Positions 16,400-24,339 of a stretch of DNA of 42,169 bases are shown here, in pieces (the stretch's first letter is position 1; every line of letters starts with the position of its first letter). The stretch is from Pseudomonadota bacterium. GTDB taxonomy: Bacteria > Pseudomonadota > Alphaproteobacteria > Sphingomonadales > Sphingomonadaceae. Position numbers and translations under genes: made by a program. The stretch is from NCBI GenBank assembly GCA_023433305.1, contig JAEZCZ010000044.1:1-42169 (forward strand). Reading direction: 5' to 3'. The notes beneath the pieces were generated by a model, which saw only the letters and a list, made by a program, of their open reading frames with translations, was not told the origin of the DNA and did not search any database.

Positions 16400-17608
16400 C
16401 TACCAGTTCCACATGGTCCCGTCCTCGAGCCGGGCGACCGGCAGGCAGGCGGGATCGTATGGATACTTGGCCGCGAGCGCCTCGTCGATCTCGACCCCGT
16501 GGCCCGGCGTCTCGCCGCAATGCAGGAAGCCGTCCTCGAAGCGGTAATCGTGCGGGAACACCGCGTCGGTCTCTTCGGTGTGGCGCATGTATTCCTGGAT
16601 GCCGAAGTTCGGCACCCAGGTGTCGAAGTGCAGCGCCGCGCCCATGCACACCGGGCTGAGGTCCGTCGCCCCGTGGCTCCCGGTGCGGACCTGGTAGAGC
16701 GCGGCGAGGTCCGCAATGCGGCGCAAGTGCGTGATCCCGCCGGCGTGGACCACCGTGGCGCGGATGTAGTCGATGAGCTGCTCTTCGATGAGCTGCTTGC
16801 AGTCCCAGATCGTGTTGAACACCTCGCCCACCGCGAGCGGCGTGGTCGTGTGCCGGCGGATATGGCGGAACGCCTCCTGGTTCTCGGCCGGAGTGCAGTC
16901 CTCCATCCAGAACAGCCGGTACGGCTCCAGCGCCTTGCCGAGCTGCGCCGCTTCGTTCGGCGTCAGGCGGTGGTGCACGTCGTGGAGCAGCTCGCGCTCG
17001 AAGCCGTAAGTATCGCGCAGCTTCTCGAACAGCTTGGGCACGAAGTTGAGGTACTTCGGCGTGTCCCACACCGTCTGCGTCGGCAGGCGTGCGTCGGCCG
17101 GCTCGTAATACATGTCGCCGCGGCCGATGCCGTAGGCCTTGTCGATCCCGGGAATGCCGCTCTGCGCGCGGATCGCCTTGTATCCCATGTCGATGTACTT
17201 GCCGACCGCGTCGACCGTCTCCTCCAGGTCGCGGCCGTTGGCATGGCCATAGACCAGCACCCGCTCGCGGCTGCGGCCTCCGAGCAACTGGTAGAGCGGC
17301 AGCCCGGCGGTCTTGCCCTTGATGTCCCACAGCGCGGTATCGACGGCCGCAATGGCGCTCATCGTCACCGGCCCGCGCCGCCAGTAGGCGCCGCGATAGA
17401 GATACTGCCAAATGTCCTCGACGCGCTGCGGGTCCATGCCGATCAGGCAGGGGATGACGTGGTCGGTGAGATAGGATGCCACCGCCAGCTCGCGCCCGTT
17501 CAGCGTGGCGTCGCCGATCCCGGTCACGCCTTCGTCGGTCTCGATCTTGAGCGTCACGAAATTGCGGCCCGGGCAGGTCACGATGACCTTCGCCGAAGTG
17601 ATCCTCAT
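16400..17608 (-). CDS. manD: D-mannonate dehydratase, enolase superfamily (ManD)
   Basis: 402 aa. Converts D-mannonate to 2-keto-3-deoxygluconate. With the ATG at 17608 the residues fall at R147, Y159, D210, H212, E236 and E262. These are the numbers of the metal ligands and acid/base residues in the characterised Novosphingobium aromaticivorans enzyme, which fixes both function and start. AAAGGGG provides the ribosome-binding site. Operator copy 4 lies 17 nt upstream of the start. It forms an operon with the KDG kinase and is divergent from the uronate isomerase, whose pathway product it consumes. Some ManD-like proteins act weakly on gluconate too, but the HxD pattern and context favour mannonate. 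Confidence 0.94.
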   Translation of the reverse strand: MRITSAKVIVTCPGRNFVTLKIETDEGVTGIGDATLNGRELAVASYLTDHVIPCLIGMDPQRVEDIWQYLYRGAYWRRGPVTMSAIAAVDTALWDIKGKTAGLPLYQLLGGRSRERVLVYGHANGRDLEETVDAVGKYIDMGYKAIRAQSGIPGIDKAYGIGRGDMYYEPADARLPTQTVWDTPKYLNFVPKLFEKLRDTYGFERELLHDVHHRLTPNEAAQLGKALEPYRLFWMEDCTPAENQEAFRHIRRHTTTPLAVGEVFNTIWDCKQLIEEQLIDYIRATVVHAGGITHLRRIADLAALYQVRTGSHGATDLSPVCMGAALHFDTWVPNFGIQEYMRHTEETDAVFPHDYRFEDGFLHCGETPGHGVEIDEALAAKYPYDPACLPVARLEDGTMWNW

Positions 17609-17625
17609 GCCCGAAACCCCTTTCC

Positions 17626-17639
17626 CGTTAGCGCTATCA
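17626..17639. promoter_or_regulatory. LacI/GalR-type operator, copy 4
   Basis: CGTTAGCGCTATCA lies in the 71-nt gap between divergent manD and uxaC, 17 nt before the manD ATG and 40 nt before the likely uxaC start. A single site could coordinate both halves of the glucuronate pathway. Confidence 0.75.
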
Positions 17640-17679
17640 TTGCGATAGGAGCGGTGAAAACACAAGCTGGAGAGACACG

Positions 17680-19083
17680 CTGCCCCGCAAGCTGGAACTG
17701 CATCCGGACCGCCTGTTTCCCGCCGAGCCGGGCGTGCGCGCCGTGGCGCGCGAGCTTTACGGCGAGGTGTCGGCGCTGCCGATCGTCAGCCCGCACGGCC
17801 ACACCGATCCGGCATGGTTCGCCACCGACGCGGCGTTCGGAAACGCGTCCCAGCTCCTGCTCCAGCCCGATCACTACGTGCTGCGGATGCTCTACTCGCA
17901 GGGCGTGCCGCTCGATGAGCTGATCGGCGAGGCCGACCCGCGCTCCGCCTGGCGTCTCTTCGCCGAAGGGTATCACCTGTTCCACGGCACGCCGTCGCAG
18001 ATCTGGCTCGACTGGGTCTTCGCCGAGGCTTTCGGTCTCGACGTGCGGCTCGAAGCCGACACCGCCGATCTCTACTTCGATACCATCACCGAGGCGCTGC
18101 AGCGTCCGGAGTTCCGCCCGCGCGCCCTGTTCGACCGCTTCGGCATCGAAGTCATCGCCACGACCGAAAGCCCGCTCGACCCGCTCGAGCATCACCGCGC
18201 GATCCGCGAGAGCGGGTGGAACGGGCGGGTGATCACCGCCTATCGGCCGGACCCGGTGGTCGATCCCGAATATGCCGACGACAAGGGGGGCTTCCAGGCC
18301 AACCTCGACCGCCTCGCCGACCTGACCGGCGAGGATTGCCGCACCTGGACCGGCTACCTTGCGGCGCATCGCCAACGCCGCGCGTTCTTCGCCGAAATGG
18401 GCGCGACCAGCACCGACCACGGCCACCCGACCGCGCAGACCGCCGCGCTGTCGCAGCCCGAGGCGGCCGCGCTGTTCGGAAAGATCGCGTCGGGCCGGTT
18501 CACGCCCGCCGAGGCCGAGCTGTTCCGCGCGCAGATGCTCACCGAGATGGCGGCGATGAGCCTCGATGACGGGCTGGTGATGCAGATCCACCCCGGCAGC
18601 TTCCGCAACCACAACCGCGACCTGTTCGCCGCCTGGGGGCGCGACAAGGGCGCCGACATCCCGACGCGGACCGACTACGTCCACGCGCTCAAGCCGCTGC
18701 TCGACACCTTCGGCAACAGCGCCCGCCTGACGCTGATCCTGTTCACGCTCGACGAGAGCGCCTACGCCCGCGAGCTCGCGCCGCTCGCCGGCCATTACCC
18801 GTGCCTGCGGCTCGGCCCGGCCTGGTGGTTCCACGACAGCCCCGAAGGCATGCGCCGCTTCCGCCGCATGACCACCGAGACCGCGGGCTTCTACAACACC
18901 GTCGGGTTCAACGACGATACGCGCGCCTTCCTGTCGATCCCGGCACGCCACGATCTCGCCCGCCGCATCGACTGCGGCTTCCTGGCCGAGCTCGTCGCCG
19001 AGCATCGCATCGGGATGGACGAAGCGCACGAAGTGGCGCGCGCGCTCGCCTACGACCTCGCCAAATCGGCTTACCGGCTGTGA
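17680..19083 (+). CDS. uxaC: Uronate (glucuronate/galacturonate) isomerase, probable CTG start
   Basis: 467 aa from CTG at 17680 (E. coli UxaC is about 470). Isomerises D-glucuronate to D-fructuronate. Metal-site motif SPHGHTDP, AWWFHDSPEGMRRF and GFNDDTRAF are family landmarks. The frame upstream of the first GTG (17734) reads LELHPDRLFPAEPG, which belongs to the conserved alphaproteobacterial N-terminus. No ATG, GTG or TTG lies in frame between the upstream stop and it. CTG at 17680 has GGAGAG (17669-17674) 5 nt before it, so it is the best initiator. The 449-aa form from GTG 17734 is the conventional alternative. The gene is followed 7 nt later by the mannonate oxidoreductase. Identity is sure; the start is not. 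Confidence 0.9.
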   Translation: MPRKLELHPDRLFPAEPGVRAVARELYGEVSALPIVSPHGHTDPAWFATDAAFGNASQLLLQPDHYVLRMLYSQGVPLDELIGEADPRSAWRLFAEGYHLFHGTPSQIWLDWVFAEAFGLDVRLEADTADLYFDTITEALQRPEFRPRALFDRFGIEVIATTESPLDPLEHHRAIRESGWNGRVITAYRPDPVVDPEYADDKGGFQANLDRLADLTGEDCRTWTGYLAAHRQRRAFFAEMGATSTDHGHPTAQTAALSQPEAAALFGKIASGRFTPAEAELFRAQMLTEMAAMSLDDGLVMQIHPGSFRNHNRDLFAAWGRDKGADIPTRTDYVHALKPLLDTFGNSARLTLILFTLDESAYARELAPLAGHYPCLRLGPAWWFHDSPEGMRRFRRMTTETAGFYNTVGFNDDTRAFLSIPARHDLARRIDCGFLAELVAEHRIGMDEAHEVARALAYDLAKSAYRL

Positions 19084-19090
19084 AACGTTC

Positions 19091-20455
19091 ATGAGGCTTT
19101 CGAACACTGTCGAACACTTTGCGGCCCCGATCGAGCGCTTCATTTACAACCGTTCGACGCAAAAAACCGGCATCGTGCACTTCGGCATCGGCGCTTTCCA
19201 CCGCGCGCACCAGGCCTGGTACACCGACCTGGCGATGGATTCCGGCGACCGGGACTGGGCCATTTGCGGCGTCTCGCTGCGCTCCTCCACCGTCGCCGAT
19301 CAGCTCAACCCTCAGGACGGTCTCTATACCCTCACCGAGCGAAGCGAAGGAGGATCGGCCACGCGGCTGATCGGCTCGGTGCACGAAGTGCTTCTCGGCA
19401 GCCGCGACCGCGAGGCGATCGTCGCCCGCATCGCCGCGCCGGAATGCGCGATCGTCAGCTTCGCGGTGACCGAGAAAGGCTACTGCCGCGGCGTCGGCGA
19501 CAGTCTCGATCCGTCGCTGGCCGAGGACAGCTTCTACCCCCACCTCGCCGATGCGCTCGAGCGGCGCCATGCGGCGGGTCTGCCCGGCCTGACCCTCCTC
19601 TCGTGCGACAACCTCGCCGAGAACGGCCGCCAGCTCGAAAACCTGCTCGGCGAATACCTCGCCGCCCGTTCCTCGGCGCTGGCGGGCTGGTTCGCAGCCG
19701 AATGCTCCTGCCCGGCCACGATGGTCGACCGCATCGTCCCCGCCACCACGCCCGCCGATCTGGACACGCTCGAGCAACGGCTCGGCTTGCGCGACGAAGG
19801 CGCGGTGTTCACCGAGCGCTTCAGCCAATGGGTGATCGAGGATCGCTTCGCCGGGCCGCGCCCCTCGTGGGACAAAGTCGGCGCGCAACTCGTCGGCGAT
19901 GTCGCGCCCTACGAAACCGCCAAACTGCGCATGCTCAACGGCGCGCACTCGGCGCTGGCCTACCTCGGCCTCGAACGCGGCCATACCTTCGTTCACGAAG
20001 CTGTCGCCGACCCGGACGTCCGCCCGTTGGTCGAACGCATCATGCGACAGGAGGCGGCGGCCAGCTTCACCCCTGCGCCGGAGCAAGACCTAGACGCCTA
20101 TGCCGACAGCCTGCTGCAACGGTTCGCCGATCCGGCACTCAACCATCGCCTGATCCAGATCGCGATGGACGGCAGCCAGAAAATCCCCCAGCGTTGGCTG
20201 GAAACCTTGGCCTTTCATCAGGCCGAAGACCGCCGCTGCCCCGCCATCGTCGCAGCGCTCGCCGCCTGGCTGCGCCACGTGCGCGGCGATCAACGCCCGG
20301 TCGACGATCCCATGGCCGAGGAACTGCGGACGCTATGGCAAAGCGAAGGGCGCAGCGGGATCGCGAGTGCCCTGTTCGGCCCCCACGGACGCTTCGCTCG
20401 CTACTGGCAGGCGGACGACCCGACGCTCGAGGAGCTCACGGAGAAGCTCGCTTAG
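19091..20455 (+). CDS. uxuB: D-mannonate oxidoreductase (fructuronate reductase), mannitol dehydrogenase family
   Basis: 454 aa long-chain mannitol-dehydrogenase-type enzyme. Reduces D-fructuronate to D-mannonate with NADH. HFGIGAFHRAHQAWY is the N-terminal dinucleotide-binding motif. The catalytic block PYETAKLRMLNGAHSALAYLG carries the Lys, Asn and His of the family. The ATG is 7 nt after the isomerase stop, so it is in the same operon. Its product feeds the ManD encoded divergently. Mannitol or arabinitol dehydrogenases share the fold, but the neighbours point to mannonate. Its stop overlaps that of the convergent MFS gene (TTAG). Confidence 0.9.
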   Translation: MRLSNTVEHFAAPIERFIYNRSTQKTGIVHFGIGAFHRAHQAWYTDLAMDSGDRDWAICGVSLRSSTVADQLNPQDGLYTLTERSEGGSATRLIGSVHEVLLGSRDREAIVARIAAPECAIVSFAVTEKGYCRGVGDSLDPSLAEDSFYPHLADALERRHAAGLPGLTLLSCDNLAENGRQLENLLGEYLAARSSALAGWFAAECSCPATMVDRIVPATTPADLDTLEQRLGLRDEGAVFTERFSQWVIEDRFAGPRPSWDKVGAQLVGDVAPYETAKLRMLNGAHSALAYLGLERGHTFVHEAVADPDVRPLVERIMRQEAAASFTPAPEQDLDAYADSLLQRFADPALNHRLIQIAMDGSQKIPQRWLETLAFHQAEDRRCPAIVAALAAWLRHVRGDQRPVDDPMAEELRTLWQSEGRSGIASALFGPHGRFARYWQADDPTLEELTEKLA

Positions 20456-22068
20456 ATCCCGGTCGCATCGAAGGTATGGCCGTCGGGATCGAGATCGCGC
20501 AGGTCCCGCCCGCGCGTCTCCTTGCCGTACCATCCGACCAGTCCCAATGCCGCCGCTGCTGGAAACAGGATCGCCATCGACACCAGACCCAGTGCCGGTA
20601 CGAGCGCCATGACCGCCAGGATCTGCGCGACCAGCCCGCCCGCCTTGCTGCATGCCGCCACTGTGCCGGTCGTGCGCCCCCGGATACGCAGCGGGAAGCT
20701 CTCGGCCGTGTAAGGCAGCAGCATGGCGATCATCGCATTGGTGCCAATGATCAGGAGCGCGACCGGGATCACGGGGCTGCCCTCCCCGACGATCTCGAGG
20801 CGCAACAGCAGCAGCAGCCCGACGATGGTCACCGCGATCGATCCGGCGACCGACCACTTGGTGCTCCACCGGCTGTAGGCCCACGCGGCGATGAAGATCG
20901 TCGGCAGCGCGATCAGTGCGGATTGGGCCAGCAGCGTGCTGACCAGCTTCATCTCGTAGCCCTTGTCGACGAGGTCGGCCGGCAGCCACAGCAGCAGGCC
21001 GAAGTTGACGAGCCCATAGCATGTCGCCGCCAGGCTGAGCGCGAGCAGCTTGCCGAAGAACGCCTGCCCCGTCAGCGCGGTGGCCTTGCCGCGCGCGAGT
21101 TCGCGGATTTCGTCGGCTCGCGTGGCGCGCGCTTCGGAGCCGAAGCGCGCCATCACCTGCCGCGCTTCCTCCTTGCGTCCGCGTGCCAGCAGAAACTTCG
21201 CGGATTCGGGGATGAAGCCGCCCAGCATCACCAGGATCAGTCCAGTCGGCAGGTTGAGCAGCCACAAGATGCGCCACGAATATATCGGCTCCAGCAGGGC
21301 GGCCGCGGCACTGGCCGCGAAGTAGCCACCGATCGAGCCGAGCCCACCGACCAGGACGAGGCTCCAGCCGCGATGCTTGCTCGGCATCATCTCGGCGAGG
21401 AGCGCATATGTCACCGGCAGCATGCCGCCCGCCGCCGCGCCCATCATGAAGCACATGCCCAGGTTCCAGGCGAACGAGGGCATTGCCCCGCAGATCGAGG
21501 TGCCGACGAAGAATACTGCCGAAAGAAGGATCGAGGCTTTCCGCCCGTAGATGTCAGCGATTGCACCCCACAGGATCGAGCCCACCACCGTTCCGGCAAG
21601 CGCCGACAGCGGCAGCCACGAGGCGTAGGCTTGGCCGATGGCGTATTCGTTCTTCATTCCGGGCAGCGTGAAGCCGAGGCTGGCGGGCTTCATCACGTCG
21701 ATCACCAGCGCGATGACCAGCACCGCCATCAGCCGCCAATGCGCTGCGGAAAGCGGCGCGTCCTCGGGTGGGGACACGATGATTTCCTGGGAGGCGGCGA
21801 TCTGCTTCGCCACGTTGCGCGGGAGCAGGCCATAGGCCGCGATGGCGCAACCGCCGACGATGAATACCATGCCCCAGATCATGTCCGCTTCGATCGGCAT
21901 GCCGACGAGACGAAAGCCCATGTCCTTGCCCATCATGAACATGGGAATATGCATCAGGACCCCGGCCGTGACGGCCACCACGCCGAGGACGAATGCCCCC
22001 AGCCCCCTGCGGTCCTGCAATACGGTTCTCAAGCCTGCCTCCCGACCGCCGTCGATGATCCAGGCCAT
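20452..22068 (-). CDS. MFS transporter, probable hexuronate/sugar permease with N-terminal extension
   Basis: 538 aa inner-membrane transporter, longer than the usual 430-470. Two hydrophobic segments (about residues 25-85) and a charged linker precede a standard MFS core. The core shows the loop motif ADIYGRKAS, PESAKFLLARGRKEEA mid-protein, and an ESFPLRIRG block in the C-half. Operator copy 5 is 29 nt upstream of the ATG, tying it to the sugar regulon. Beside the complete glucuronate route it is a reasonable hexuronate carrier, but sequence alone does not give the substrate. Convergent with uxuB with a 4-nt overlap. Confidence 0.82.
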   Translation of the reverse strand: MAWIIDGGREAGLRTVLQDRRGLGAFVLGVVAVTAGVLMHIPMFMMGKDMGFRLVGMPIEADMIWGMVFIVGGCAIAAYGLLPRNVAKQIAASQEIIVSPPEDAPLSAAHWRLMAVLVIALVIDVMKPASLGFTLPGMKNEYAIGQAYASWLPLSALAGTVVGSILWGAIADIYGRKASILLSAVFFVGTSICGAMPSFAWNLGMCFMMGAAAGGMLPVTYALLAEMMPSKHRGWSLVLVGGLGSIGGYFAASAAAALLEPIYSWRILWLLNLPTGLILVMLGGFIPESAKFLLARGRKEEARQVMARFGSEARATRADEIRELARGKATALTGQAFFGKLLALSLAATCYGLVNFGLLLWLPADLVDKGYEMKLVSTLLAQSALIALPTIFIAAWAYSRWSTKWSVAGSIAVTIVGLLLLLRLEIVGEGSPVIPVALLIIGTNAMIAMLLPYTAESFPLRIRGRTTGTVAACSKAGGLVAQILAVMALVPALGLVSMAILFPAAAALGLVGWYGKETRGRDLRDLDPDGHTFDATGI

Positions 22069-22097
22069 CGCAGCGCGAAAAACCCCTACTCTCGAAC

Positions 22098-22111
22098 TGA
22101 TAACGCTATCA
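22098..22111. promoter_or_regulatory. LacI/GalR-type operator, copy 5
   Basis: TGATAACGCTATCA, symmetric except for one central position, lies 29 nt before the second MFS transporter. Nothing else clear is seen in the rest of the gap to the next gene (22112-22239). Confidence 0.72.
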
Positions 22112-22239
22112 ATGGGGCGCTTCGCGGAGGCGCGCCGGACATTGAGGGAGATGAACTTCCAGCCTAACGACCCATAGCCGCAAGAGCCGGCGCGCCCCGG
22201 CTTGCAATTCGCGCGCCGGGGGGCGACAGCGTCGCCGGG

Positions 22240-23316
22240 ATGGGGCCTTTCCTGCTACGCTGCTGCGCGATTCTCGCCGCGCTGATCCTGGCTGCACCGG
22301 CTTCCGCGCATCCGGTGCCGTTCAGCTATCTAGACCTCGAAGTGCACGATCATTCGGTCGAAGGCCGCATCCGCGCGCACCTGACCGATCTCGGGCCCGT
22401 GCTTCAGCTCGCTAATCCTGAAGCCCTGCTCGATCCACGAGTGCGCGCCGCACATCGCCCGGCCATCGAGCGCTACTTCGCCGCGCGCATTGCGCTTGAG
22501 GGAAATGCCTTGGCCCGCGCCGAGTGGGGGGCGCTCGCGGTTGTCGACGCGAACGAAGCCTTGGAACTGGCATTTCGCATTCCCGGCAGCCCCGAAGGCG
22601 CGCTGTCGATCGACACTGACCTGTTTCCCGCCGACCCCGACCACCAGACTTTCATCAACGTCTACGAGAGCGGCGACTTGCGCCAGCAGTTCATCCTCTC
22701 GGCGACGACCGACCCGGTCACCTATTACCGCGGCACCACTGCGGGCGCCTTTGCGGTGATGGGCACCTTCGTCCCCTCGGGCGTGCACCACATCATGATC
22801 GGGCCGGACCATATCCTGTTCCTGGTGGGCCTGCTGCTGCTCGGCGGCTCGCTCCGCAAGCTGGTGACGATCGTGACGATGTTCACGGTTGGCCATTCGA
22901 TCACGCTCTCGCTCGCCGCGCTGGACATACTCAATCCGCCGGGCTGGTTGATCGAGCCGGCCATCGCCCTCAGCATCGTCGTCGTCGGTGTCGACAACTT
23001 GTTCCAGAAAAAGGAAAAAGGTCGCGATTTGCGCGCTTGGGTGGCGCTCGTGTTCGGCTTGGTGCACGGCTTCGGCTTCGCCAACGTGCTGCGAGAATTC
23101 GGACTTCCTCAAGAAGCGCTTGGCTGGTCGCTGTTTTCCTTTAATGTCGGCGTGGAACTGGGACAGCTCGCGATCGTCCTCGTCGTCGCCTCGGTGCTCG
23201 CGCTTGTGCGTCGCCGCTGGCCGAAGTCGGACGAATGGATCGTGATAGGTGGATCGGCCGTGGTTATCGCGGCGGGCGGCTACTGGTTCGTCGAGAGGGT
23301 GTTCTTCGGAGGGTAA
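22240..23316 (+). CDS. HupE/UreJ-family membrane protein
   Basis: 358 aa. A signal peptide (ends near PASAHP) is followed by about 160 residues of periplasmic beta-rich sequence and then roughly six membrane helices. GVHHIMIGPDHILFLVGLLLL is the typical HupE/UreJ_2 signature with histidines that may bind a metal; FTVGHSITLSLA and LVHGFGFA are further family blocks. Relatives are proposed nickel or cobalt permeases, but this long two-part form is common where no hydrogenase or urease is encoded, as here. The Shine-Dalgarno of the next gene overlaps its stop, so it forms an operon with two metallo-beta-lactamase-fold proteins. A metal-supply role is inference. Confidence 0.85.
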   Translation: MGPFLLRCCAILAALILAAPASAHPVPFSYLDLEVHDHSVEGRIRAHLTDLGPVLQLANPEALLDPRVRAAHRPAIERYFAARIALEGNALARAEWGALAVVDANEALELAFRIPGSPEGALSIDTDLFPADPDHQTFINVYESGDLRQQFILSATTDPVTYYRGTTAGAFAVMGTFVPSGVHHIMIGPDHILFLVGLLLLGGSLRKLVTIVTMFTVGHSITLSLAALDILNPPGWLIEPAIALSIVVVGVDNLFQKKEKGRDLRAWVALVFGLVHGFGFANVLREFGLPQEALGWSLFSFNVGVELGQLAIVLVVASVLALVRRRWPKSDEWIVIGGSAVVIAAGGYWFVERVFFGG

Positions 23317-23321
23317 CCATA

Positions 23322-24329
23322 ATGAAGCGGATCGCAATCCTTGCAACGATCGTCGCCGGCGGCCTCGCCACGGCCGGCGTCTATGCGCAAGGCAACCCGC
23401 TGGGCGAGGTCGGGTCGCCCGAGAAAGTCTCTGACAACGTCTACAAGATCTTCGGCGCGGGCGGGAACACGACGTTCTTCGTGCGCAGCGACGGCGTCGT
23501 GCTGGTTGATTCCAAGGTGCCTAACAACGGCGCCGCGATCCTCGCCAAAGTGCGCGAGGTCACCGACAAGCCTGTGACGATGATCATTAACACTCACTCG
23601 CACCCCGATCATCTGGGCAGCAACGACGAGATCGACACTGCCCTCAGCGGTAACGTGCAGGTCGTGGCCCAGGCCAAGACCGCGGCACGCATGGCGGAGA
23701 TGCCCTCGAACTCGAAGGTCAGCCAGAGCTTCGATGACCGGCTCACGCTCGGCGGCGGTCGCGACCAGATCGACCTGTACTACTTCGGCGCCGCGCACAC
23801 CGACGGAGACGCGTTCATCGTGTTCCCGCAGGAAAAGGTCCTGCTGATGGGCGACGTGATGGCTTGGGACATGGGTCCGCTGATCGATCCCGGCTCGGGC
23901 GGCAGCATGATTGCCACCCCGGACACCGTCGCCGGGCTCGTGCGCACCGTCACCGGGATCGACAAGGTGGTCGAAGGCCACGGCCACGTGAACACCTGGG
24001 CCGGCCTGCAGCGCTACCTCGCCTACACGCAGAAGATCGTCGAGGTCGCGCGGAAAGCGGTCGAAGAAAACCTCGATTACCAGCAGGCCTACGACAAGTA
24101 CTTCGCCGGCGATCCGGCGATGGCGGCCTACACCGACGACGCGCTCAAGCCGGGCCTCGAATACGGCAGTTCGCCAAAGACGCGTTCGCTCAACAACATC
24201 TTCGTCGCGATGCGCGAGCTCAAGGGCCAGCCAGCCGTGCTGATCATGGGCGCGCCGCCGCCCCCGGGAGAGGAACCGCGGCCATTCGGGCCGCCTCCGG
24301 GCGCGCCACCGCCCGGCGGAGGAGGCTGA
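23322..24329 (+). CDS. Metallo-beta-lactamase-fold hydrolase, secreted, Pro-rich tail
   Basis: 335 aa. A signal peptide (ends near AGVYAQG) is followed by an MBL domain with metal ligands in NTHSHPDHLGS (HxHxDH), AAHTDGD, GDVMAWD and EGHGHV. The last 25 residues are Pro/Gly-rich (PPPPGEEPRPFGPPP...). The start ATG at 23322 is preceded by GGAGGG overlapping the HupE-like gene stop. The next gene is a paralogue 10 nt downstream, so the pair arose by tandem duplication. It could be a lactonase, lactamase or other hydrolase; no subclass-specific residue was recognised. Confidence 0.85.
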   Translation: MKRIAILATIVAGGLATAGVYAQGNPLGEVGSPEKVSDNVYKIFGAGGNTTFFVRSDGVVLVDSKVPNNGAAILAKVREVTDKPVTMIINTHSHPDHLGSNDEIDTALSGNVQVVAQAKTAARMAEMPSNSKVSQSFDDRLTLGGGRDQIDLYYFGAAHTDGDAFIVFPQEKVLLMGDVMAWDMGPLIDPGSGGSMIATPDTVAGLVRTVTGIDKVVEGHGHVNTWAGLQRYLAYTQKIVEVARKAVEENLDYQQAYDKYFAGDPAMAAYTDDALKPGLEYGSSPKTRSLNNIFVAMRELKGQPAVLIMGAPPPPGEEPRPFGPPPGAPPPGGGG

Positions 24330-24339
24330 GCCTAGGCCC

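Noticed and set aside
19264..22167. A 967-residue plus-strand open frame across uxuB and the MFS gene
   Set aside because: It is the out-of-frame image of uxuB followed by the antisense of the transporter gene. Composition (Arg, His, Asp, Gln-rich) is typical of GC-rich shadow frames.
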